DNA from: Anammoximicrobium sp964409865
GTDB lineage: Bacteria; Planctomycetota; Planctomycetia; Pirellulales; Pirellulaceae
Length of the DNA: 51,193 bases
Direction of reading: 5' to 3'
NCBI GenBank assembly: GCA_964409865.1
Contig: CAYPGE010000013.1
Location: forward strand, 1 to 51,193
A model generated the notes under the pieces. It did not search any database, was not told the DNA's origin, and saw only the letters and a program-made list of their open reading frames with translations. This document shows positions 8,206 through 14,813 of this stretch, one piece after another; position 1 is the stretch's first letter, and each line of letters opens with the position of its first letter. The position numbers were made by a program, and so were the translations under genes.

Positions 8206-8310
8206 TTTGGAATGCGGCGCCTTGTCGCCGCTTTGTGCGGGAGCGTCCAGTACGCGGCGGTCGGGGTTCCAGGACAGGGCCACAGCGGCGACAAGGCGCC
8301 GCACTTCAAA
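8206..8310. repeat. Long imperfect inverted repeat (27-bp arms, 51-bp spacer)
   Basis: Arm 8206-8232 and arm 8284-8310 are reverse complements at 25 of 27 positions, with a shared core GCGGCGCCTTGTCGCCGC that is itself nearly palindromic. The element fills the gap between the TPR gene and the polyferredoxin gene. A third, partial copy of the arm end (GACGCCGCACTTCAACG) follows at about 8314. It has the look of a REP/BIME-like or non-autonomous mobile unit. Confidence 0.85.
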
Positions 8311-8337
8311 GCAGACGCCGCACTTCAACGTCCTGCG

Positions 8338-9183
8338 TCACTGCGCTCCGGACGCGCACTTGCCGCGCATCGGGCAAGTGGCACAACTGCTGCCGCCGCT
8401 GCATTGCGACTCGGCGACCTTGGACCCGGTCTGCAGCGCCGCAGCGAATCCGGCGTGAGATGTCAGCGCGGCGAATTCGGGGCTTGTCTTGGCGTGCTGC
8501 TTGAAGCCCTCCAGGCGACTCGGCGGCGACGACTCGAAACAGCGAACCAGCATCCGGCAGGCCTGGTCCAGGTTACCGACGGCCGCGTTGCAGCGCGCGA
8601 CGGCGTAGATCGCCCCCGGCCCCGCGTCGCTGGCCAGTTGCACCGACTGCGCAACGCGCTTCGCCTCGGCCATCTTCCCCTGGCGCGCCAAGGCCAGGCC
8701 GTGAATCGCCCGAGTGGTCGAGTCATGCCTCTCGGCGGGCAAGCCGCCCAGCACCGCGGCCGCCTCCGCCGGCTTGTTCATCGCCAGCTGGGTCTCCGCC
8801 AGCAACAGCGCCGACGATGCCGTGTTCAGCTTGGCGTGCATCTGCTGGTCGATCGCCAGCGCATCCGCGTACAACCCGTTGCCGATGTAGAACGTGTGCA
8901 GCGCGCGAGCCATGTACTCCCACTGCGCCGCGTCCTTTTCTTTCGGCAAGCTGTCGCGCATCATCAGCACCTGCCGCACCATCGCGTAGTGCTGGCGGTA
9001 GTCCTGATTCGTCTGGTCGGCGCGAACCGCTTTGGCAAATTGCTGCAGAGCCCCCTGCAGATCGCCGGACGCCAGTCGAGCTTCGCCGGCGCGAAACACG
9101 TCCTCGGCCTTCTCCGCGGCCCCCAGCCAACTCGACGCCGTGCAAACCGCCGCCGCCAACCAGACCATCATGCGCAATTTCAT
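8338..9183 (-). CDS. Secreted TPR protein with C-terminal cysteine motif
   Basis: A 281-residue protein with an N-terminal signal peptide (MKLRMMVWLAAAVCTASSW, cleavage near LGA). Residues ~25-230 are alpha-helical repeats of tetratricopeptide type (AEDVFRAGEARLASGDLQGALQQF and later A-x-G helices). The C-terminus carries CSGGSSCATCPMRGKC, a compact cluster of four cysteines that could bind a metal or act as a redox site. The gene reads toward the polyferredoxin and both may be transcribed together, with an inverted repeat between them. No family name can be given for the tail. A role as periplasmic electron or metal partner of the polyferredoxin is inference. Confidence 0.75.
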   Translation of the reverse strand: MKLRMMVWLAAAVCTASSWLGAAEKAEDVFRAGEARLASGDLQGALQQFAKAVRADQTNQDYRQHYAMVRQVLMMRDSLPKEKDAAQWEYMARALHTFYIGNGLYADALAIDQQMHAKLNTASSALLLAETQLAMNKPAEAAAVLGGLPAERHDSTTRAIHGLALARQGKMAEAKRVAQSVQLASDAGPGAIYAVARCNAAVGNLDQACRMLVRCFESSPPSRLEGFKQHAKTSPEFAALTSHAGFAAALQTGSKVAESQCSGGSSCATCPMRGKCASGAQ

Positions 9184-9472
9184 GCGTTCTTCCTTCCGCT
9201 CGTGCCAGAACAGAGTTTCGTTTCAACTCCGTACATTCGCCTCGTCCGGGCAATTTGTCAACCCGTAATCCGCTGCCGGGAGACCTGAATCCCGGTGCGC
9301 AATTCTTGCACACCACCTCCGGGCTGCATGCCAGCACAACCCGCGGCCGCATGCTGCAGAAGCCTGCAGCTTCGAGGTGCAAAGCAATTCTGATGAAAAT
9401 CAGTTCTGCCCTGGAGAGAATTGCCTGTTTCAGCGATCATCAATAAGCTTTATCGCTGTTTGGAGGTCATCT

Positions 9473-10285
9473 GTGAAGCGCATTGCGTCGGAATGCCTGA
9501 AGAGGGTGAGATCGGAGCGGCCGCTGGTGCATCATCTGACCAACTGGGTCACCGTTTACGATTGCGCAAACATCGTCAAGGTCTTAGGAGCCTCACCGGT
9601 GATGGCCCATGCGTCTGAGGAGGCGGCGGAGATGGCCGGCATCTCATCCGCCCTGGTCCTGAATATCGGCACACTGACATCCGACTTCGTGGCCTCCATG
9701 ATCCTGGCGGCAGCGAGCGCCAATCGCAAGGGTATCCCGGTGGTGCTGGACGTCTGCGGGGCGGGCGCCACCGCCTTCCGCGACCGAAAGTGCATTGAGA
9801 TCCTGGATACGGTCCGGGTGGATATTGTCAAAGGAAACGGCTCGGAGATCGCTCGCATCGCCGGAGAGCGCGTCTCCACGAAAGGCGTCGACGCTTCGGC
9901 GGTTGATGCCGTTGGCAGGAGCCTTATCGCTGTGGCAGAGAGTCTGGCGGAGGTAAGAGATTGCACGGTGGTCGTCACCGGGCCGGAGGACATTGTGACC
10001 GATGGCGGCCGGACTTATCTCGTCAAGAACGGCCATCCCATGATGGCCTGCATCGTCGGGACGGGCTGCATGGCCGCCTCGGTGATTGGGACCTTCGCCG
10101 CGGTGGAGAAGGACTATGCGTGCGCCTCCGCTGCCGGCCTGGCCTGCTATGAAATCGCCGCCGAACTGGCTGCCCTGGAGGCTGCCGGTCCGGGGAGCTT
10201 CAAAGAGCGGCTCTTCGATGCCGTCTTCAACCTGGACGAAGAGACCGCACAGCGAATGCAGAAGATAGAAATGCTAAGAGGTTGA
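9473..10285 (+). CDS. thiM: Hydroxyethylthiazole kinase
   Basis: A 270-residue ribokinase-fold enzyme that phosphorylates 4-methyl-5-(2-hydroxyethyl)thiazole in thiamine salvage. The family is shown by VHHLTNWVTVYDCAN, GASPVMAHASEEAAEM, LVLNIGTL, PVVLDVCGAGAT, VKGNGSEI and the anion-hole/catalytic segment IVGTGCMAAS with the active-site Cys. Start: GTG 9473 with GGAGGT 5 bases upstream; longer in-frame ATGs (9377) add unrelated residues. In the usual motif VDPVG the sequence has LDVCG. The gene and its neighbour thiE are visibly less GC-rich and use more A-rich codons than adjacent genes, which may indicate transfer. No TPP riboswitch consensus is seen upstream. Confidence 0.93.
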   Translation: MKRIASECLKRVRSERPLVHHLTNWVTVYDCANIVKVLGASPVMAHASEEAAEMAGISSALVLNIGTLTSDFVASMILAAASANRKGIPVVLDVCGAGATAFRDRKCIEILDTVRVDIVKGNGSEIARIAGERVSTKGVDASAVDAVGRSLIAVAESLAEVRDCTVVVTGPEDIVTDGGRTYLVKNGHPMMACIVGTGCMAASVIGTFAAVEKDYACASAAGLACYEIAAELAALEAAGPGSFKERLFDAVFNLDEETAQRMQKIEMLRG

Positions 10286-10318
10286 ATAAAAAACCAAAGG
10301 CCGAACTGAAAGAATCCT

Positions 10319-10957
10319 GTGAAAAGAATTCGCGGATACTACTTCATTACCGATGCCCGCCTGAGCCGCGCCGGGAACATCAGCGACGTCCGCTCCGCCC
10401 TTTCCTGCGGAGTTAGAGTCGTGCAGTACAGAAACAAAGACGCCGATACCAGGCAGATGTACGACGAGGCCCTGCAACTGGGGCAGATGTGCAGACAGGC
10501 CGGCGCCGCCTACCTCATCAACGACCGGCTGGACATCGCCCTGGCGGTGGACGCCGACGGAGTCCACCTGGGCCAGTCGGATATGCCCTTGGCCGTTGCC
10601 AGAAAGCTCCTCGGCCCTGAGAAGATCATTGGCCTGACCGTCCACAACGTGGCCGAGGCTCTCCAGGGCCAGAGCCTGGGAGCCGACTACCTGGGCGTCG
10701 CGCCCATCTTCTCCACCGCCACCAAGCCCGACGCCGGAAAGCCGGCGGGAGTAGGCTTGATTGAGCAGATCCGAAAAGAGGTCAGCCTGCCGCTGATCGC
10801 CATAGGTGGCATCAATCACTCCAACGCCCGCCAAGTCATTGCCGCGGGCGCGGACGGCCTGTGCGCCATCTCCTGCGTCGTGGCCAGCAACAACGCCGGG
10901 GAACAGATGAGGCGCTTTCAGGATCTTTTCAGAACGGAAGGAACATCCAAGATCTAA
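10319..10957 (+). CDS. thiE: Thiamine-phosphate synthase
   Basis: A 212-residue TIM-barrel enzyme that joins hydroxymethylpyrimidine diphosphate and thiazole phosphate to thiamine phosphate. Family motifs are visible in order: YFITDARL, VQYRNKDADTRQ (Q-R-K substrate site), LINDRLDIALAVDADGVHLGQSD, IGLTVHN, DYLGVAPIFSTATKPDA, PLIAIGGIN and GADGLCAIS. The start is GTG 10319, 33 bases after the thiM stop, so the two form an operon. Only the condensation and thiazole kinase steps are encoded here, which suggests salvage rather than de novo synthesis at this locus. Confidence 0.93.
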   Translation: MKRIRGYYFITDARLSRAGNISDVRSALSCGVRVVQYRNKDADTRQMYDEALQLGQMCRQAGAAYLINDRLDIALAVDADGVHLGQSDMPLAVARKLLGPEKIIGLTVHNVAEALQGQSLGADYLGVAPIFSTATKPDAGKPAGVGLIEQIRKEVSLPLIAIGGINHSNARQVIAAGADGLCAISCVVASNNAGEQMRRFQDLFRTEGTSKI

Positions 10958-11135
10958 AGCGGATGCTGCTGCCCGCAGGACTGCGGAAGCGGCCCTGCTG
11001 CGAGCGATCGAGAAACTGTAGCGATTCCGCGTTGCGTAACAACTGGGGGATTTATTACGGCCGCAGAGACTGTTTCTCCGATAGTAAAGGTAGCGCCCTG
11101 GACGCGGTCGCCCTGTCACAGCGGAGCAGACAGCA

Positions 11136-12485
11136 ATGCAAGCTTTGAAAGCGTTTCTTCACTCCTGGTTCGTGCGTCGTTTCGTCTGTTGGGTCATCGT
11201 CGTCTGGCTGTGGGCCGGACCGTCGGCGGCTCAGGACGGGCAGGAGGCTGCCGAGGAGGCACTTGGTGAGTCCTCCCCGGTCGAGGTGGAACCGGACTCG
11301 AATCTGTCTCCCTCCGCGTGTGTCGGGTGTGGCAGTCCGACCTATCTTGACTCCGGGTATGCGTGCAGCTACTTCGACGGTCCGTGGTGCTGCGAATGCG
11401 GAGTCGATACCCGCATGTACCGTTCGCTGTTCCTGGCCCGGCTGTGGGTCGAGGCGGAGTATCTCGCCTGGGCCAGCTCCAAGACCCATCTGCCGCCGCT
11501 GCTGACGACCGGTTCGGCGACGACGCCTCCCGACCAGGCGGGCGTGTTGGGCAGACCGGATACGGTGATCTTGTTCGGCGATGCTGACCTTCACGGCGAC
11601 CTGCGCTCTGGAGGCCGTTTGACGGGCGGATACTGGCTTACCCCGGAACATCGCTGCGGCGTGGAGGCCAGTTTTTTTGAAGTGGATGTGGGCGATACCG
11701 AGTACCTCGCCTCGGGGCATGATTTCCCGGTCCTTGCCAGGCCGATCGTCGACGCCCAGACGGGATTGCCGGGCCGCGTGTTGGTCTCCCACCCGGACCT
11801 GGAACTGGGAACAGCGGTGGTCCGCTCCGATGTTGATTTCTTGGGGGCGGAAGCGTTGTTGCGACGTCGGATTCATGCCCGGCAGGGGCATCGGCTGGAT
11901 GGCGTGGCGGGCTATCGCTACCAACGGCTGTACGACGGGCTGCAGGTCGACGGCCGCACGGGCTCGATCACGGAGATCGAACTTCGCCGGTTCGACAACC
12001 TGGAATCGGAAAACGAATTCCATGGCGGAGAAGTCGGTTTGATCGGTCGTTGGTGGGGACACCGCTGGGCACTGCAGGTTCTGGGAAAAGCGGCTTTCGG
12101 TGACACGCGGACCACGGCGACGATTGACGGCTCGACCGCCGTCACCTACGAAGTCGACGGCGAGCCGACCACATACACCCACGCTGGCGGGGTGCTCGCG
12201 CAAGGCTCGAACATCGGGCGCTATACGCAATCTGAATTGACGGCCGTCGGCGAATTGGGCATCCGTGTCGAGTACGCGGTGACGCATCAGCTGTATGTCA
12301 CCTGCGGCTATACGTTCATCTACTGGCCCCAGGTGTGCCGCGTCACGGACGGGATCGACCTGACGGTGGATCCGTCGCAGGTCCCGCCCGAGGTCAATCC
12401 CGCCGCAGTGCGCCCTGGCTTTGCTTTTCGCAGCAGCGACTTCTGGGCGCAAGGCCTGAACCTGGGGCTGCACTACGAGTTCTGA
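11136..12485 (+). CDS. BBP7 family outer membrane beta-barrel protein
   Basis: A 449-residue secreted protein with a signal anchor-like N-terminus (residues 14-32, ending PSAAQ). A cysteine-rich stretch follows (CVGCGSP, CSYFDGPWCCECG), then the planctomycete BBP7 / DUF1551 domain starting LARLWVEAEYLAWASS, with repeated amphipathic strands (RLTGGYWL, GVEASFFEVD, GAEALLRRR, VGLIGRWWGHRW). It ends in LNLGLHYEF, the terminal aromatic residue being the usual BAM insertion signal. BBP7 proteins are abundant in planctomycete outer membranes; the transported or bound ligand is not known. It is monocistronic. Confidence 0.88.
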   Translation: MQALKAFLHSWFVRRFVCWVIVVWLWAGPSAAQDGQEAAEEALGESSPVEVEPDSNLSPSACVGCGSPTYLDSGYACSYFDGPWCCECGVDTRMYRSLFLARLWVEAEYLAWASSKTHLPPLLTTGSATTPPDQAGVLGRPDTVILFGDADLHGDLRSGGRLTGGYWLTPEHRCGVEASFFEVDVGDTEYLASGHDFPVLARPIVDAQTGLPGRVLVSHPDLELGTAVVRSDVDFLGAEALLRRRIHARQGHRLDGVAGYRYQRLYDGLQVDGRTGSITEIELRRFDNLESENEFHGGEVGLIGRWWGHRWALQVLGKAAFGDTRTTATIDGSTAVTYEVDGEPTTYTHAGGVLAQGSNIGRYTQSELTAVGELGIRVEYAVTHQLYVTCGYTFIYWPQVCRVTDGIDLTVDPSQVPPEVNPAAVRPGFAFRSSDFWAQGLNLGLHYEF

Positions 12486-12496
12486 GCCGCGAACCG

Positions 12497-12643
12497 TCAA
12501 GGGACGCGGCCAGGGGAACGTTGCAGCAGGTGCTTCCATTCCCACGACCCGTCCCACTCGACGCGCGTGCTGCCGTCCGGCGTCCTGGACATCTTGTGCG
12601 TCTTGACGCGATAAGCTAGCCGGGCGATGGGGTCACTGCGCAT
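12497..12643 (-). CDS. Small hypothetical protein (48 aa)
   Basis: ATG 12643 opens a short frame reading MRSDPIARLAYRVKTHKM and continuing through VEWDGSWEWKHLLQRSPGR. The residue mix, with Lys, Tyr and Trp, is unlike the arginine-serine-rich antisense frames elsewhere. It lies about 100 bp downstream of the DUF4838 gene on the same strand. A longer version starts at 12703. No family recognised. Confidence 0.4.
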   Translation of the reverse strand: MRSDPIARLAYRVKTHKMSRTPDGSTRVEWDGSWEWKHLLQRSPGRVP

Positions 12644-12740
12644 ATTATAGCGGGAACTCGGCCGGATCGGGAGGCGGTTCGGCGAACGGTCAGACGCTTC
12701 CAAGCAGGACGCGTGCTTCTCTCCCTCGGCAAGAGCGGGG

Positions 12741-14729
12741 TTACTCCAGGCCCGTGTTGCGGAGTTCGCGCAGCGTACGGCCGCTCAGGGGCGTGTCCGG
12801 GTGCAGGCCCATGATCCGCTTGGCCTCGCCGTCCGGACGAGGCTCGCGGAAGACGGCCTGCCAGTTGATCGCAAACAGTGGGTAATCGGCCTTCATCTTC
12901 GCCGCGGTCTGCCAGTTGGTCAGCACGCGCGCTCGGGCCTCGGTGTCCTGGCCCTTGCTGGCTTCCAGCTTCTGCATCCAGGCACGCGTGTCCACCACCA
13001 GCTTCGTGTAATCCAGGCCACAGCGCACGAAGTGCAATCGGCGGCGATACTTCTCGTCGGCACCGGCGATCTTTGCATCCGCCGCGTCCAGGTGCGACTG
13101 CAACCTGGCGAACAACTCCGGCGTGTATTTCTGCGGGATGTCGAAGGCCCGGTGGCGGCTGGGGTTGTCGCGCACGAACTCCATCCGCGTCTGCTCCAGC
13201 AGCGTCCAGTAAGCCTTCAACTCGGCGGCGGCGGGGCCGAAGGCGCGCTGGTAGTAGTCGTCCATCACGGCCTGGACGTCGGCGTACGGGTTCCACGCCA
13301 GGTGCGCCAGCACGTAGTAGTGCGGGCCTTGCGTCGCCCAGTGGAACCAGAACAAGTCGAAGAACAGGCCCGCGCAATGATGGTCGGCGACAAACCGGAA
13401 GTCCTCGCCGGCCTGGGTCATCGCCACGTCGGGCAGGCCCCAGCTCAAGCCGGCCTGGCTGCCGAGATTGGGCCGCCACATGAGATGCTTCGCCGTTTTC
13501 GCCCAGCCGGCGTGCTGCTGCATCGGCAGCTGGCGCGCCTCCGGCGAGCGCATGTGGAAGTTCGCCACGCTGGAGATGATGACGTTGTCGTCCGGCGCGA
13601 CGCCGAGGGGCGGGTTGCGGGCGAGTCCGTAGGCATGGAGCTGTACGTAGAGTTCCTTGTCCGGGAAACGCTCCTTCAGCATCCGCGCGAGCGTGTTGGC
13701 GAAACGCACATCGCGGTCGGACTGCGAGACGCCCTCGTATTTCACGCCGCCGCCGAACCCCCACGTGACCTTCTCGCCGTCCGGATGATCCCAGGCGAGG
13801 CAGTTCGGGCAGACGCAGTGGCCGGTCGTGTAACCGTCGTTCGGCGAGACGTTGAACACGCGCCGCACGGGGTTTTCGCGGAGTTGCTCCTCGACCTCCG
13901 CCAGCCACTGGCGCCAGACGGCGGGGTTCGACGCGCACAGCTTGGTGTTGCTCGGGTTGGACGCAATGGGACGGCGGCTGCCGTCGGGCGCGGCGGCGAA
14001 GTATTCGGGGTGCTCCCGGCCGTACTTCTCCCACCAGTGACCGAAGCCATGACCACCGAGCAGTTCCAGCGAATCCAGCTGCACGCGCTGGAAGCGGGCC
14101 CACAGTTCGTCGGGGCCTTCCTTGTTGTCGCCCAGCGACAATTTCGTGAACATGCCGCTGCGGGCCCGGATCTGCGGATGATAGCGCTGCTCGAAGAGCG
14201 CCAGCGCGATCCGCTGCCGCGTGAGGATGTCTTCCTCGGCCGGCCAGAGCCAGCGCACGCCAAGATGTTCGCGGAGGAACGTGTAGACCGCGTTGGCCGT
14301 GCCGTACTCCTGCTGCATGCCGGTCTTCATCGCCAGCCGGCCCTTGGCCTCCGTATGCGCCGGATCCCAGCGGTCCCGGCCCGCGATGACCAGGTGGCTT
14401 TCATTGGCCACGATCAGCGTTTCCTCGGCGTGCTGGAAGTCGAAGTCGATCTTGGGGAACAACTTCCCGACCGCCGGCTGGACGCCCACCCAGATCGCGC
14501 ACGGCGGCAGCGGCTGCGGCTCGCCCTCGATCAACTCGGGCCGCGCGCCGCTGACCTTTTCAATGTAGTCGGCCAGCGTCACCGCCGCATCCCGCGTCCG
14601 CGGCGGGGCGTCGGGAAACAGGACGATCGGCGCCAAGGCCGAACCGTTTTCGGTCAGCACCAACTCGGCGGCGGTCCCGAGGCCGGGCAGCGCGACGAGA
14701 CAGGCAGCAAGGAAGCACGCGTGTTTCAT
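12741..14729 (-). CDS. DUF4838 domain protein, putative secreted glycosidase
   Basis: A 662-residue protein with a signal peptide (MKHACFLAACLVALPGLG, cleavage after TAA). Residues ~20-150 resemble the N-terminal domain of alpha-glucuronidase-type (GH67-like) proteins: LADYIEKVSGARPEL, then AIWVG. The rest is DUF4838 with GVRWLWPAEEDI, FNVSPNDGYTTGHCVCPNC, a Cys pair, and Trp-rich LFFDLFWFHWATQ. DUF4838 proteins recur in planctomycete and Bacteroidota polysaccharide clusters. Here it follows the GH10-GH43 gene with 6 bp between stop and start, implying one transcript. A role on glucuronic-acid-decorated xylan is inferred from this pairing, not shown by known catalytic residues. Confidence 0.85.
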   Translation of the reverse strand: MKHACFLAACLVALPGLGTAAELVLTENGSALAPIVLFPDAPPRTRDAAVTLADYIEKVSGARPELIEGEPQPLPPCAIWVGVQPAVGKLFPKIDFDFQHAEETLIVANESHLVIAGRDRWDPAHTEAKGRLAMKTGMQQEYGTANAVYTFLREHLGVRWLWPAEEDILTRQRIALALFEQRYHPQIRARSGMFTKLSLGDNKEGPDELWARFQRVQLDSLELLGGHGFGHWWEKYGREHPEYFAAAPDGSRRPIASNPSNTKLCASNPAVWRQWLAEVEEQLRENPVRRVFNVSPNDGYTTGHCVCPNCLAWDHPDGEKVTWGFGGGVKYEGVSQSDRDVRFANTLARMLKERFPDKELYVQLHAYGLARNPPLGVAPDDNVIISSVANFHMRSPEARQLPMQQHAGWAKTAKHLMWRPNLGSQAGLSWGLPDVAMTQAGEDFRFVADHHCAGLFFDLFWFHWATQGPHYYVLAHLAWNPYADVQAVMDDYYQRAFGPAAAELKAYWTLLEQTRMEFVRDNPSRHRAFDIPQKYTPELFARLQSHLDAADAKIAGADEKYRRRLHFVRCGLDYTKLVVDTRAWMQKLEASKGQDTEARARVLTNWQTAAKMKADYPLFAINWQAVFREPRPDGEAKRIMGLHPDTPLSGRTLRELRNTGLE

Positions 14730-14813
14730 AGGATCTCAATCCCTCCCCGCCGCGGCGCGCATCCCGCGGCCGGCTTCGGCGTTTGCAGTGGTGATGGCGG
14801 CGGAGGTCTTGTC
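14728..14813. repeat. 86-bp segment repeated at 18470-18555 (copy A)
   Basis: Direct repeat with about 85% identity to 18470-18555. It starts ATAGGATCTCAAT at the DUF4838 start codon and covers the 3' end of the GH10-GH43 gene. The copies share the core GCGGCCGGCTTCGGCGTT. Confidence 0.75.

Noticed and set aside
9184..9472. Possible TPP riboswitch upstream of thiM
   Set aside because: No CTGAGA and no GAACCTGATC-like core is present; only weak hairpins are seen.
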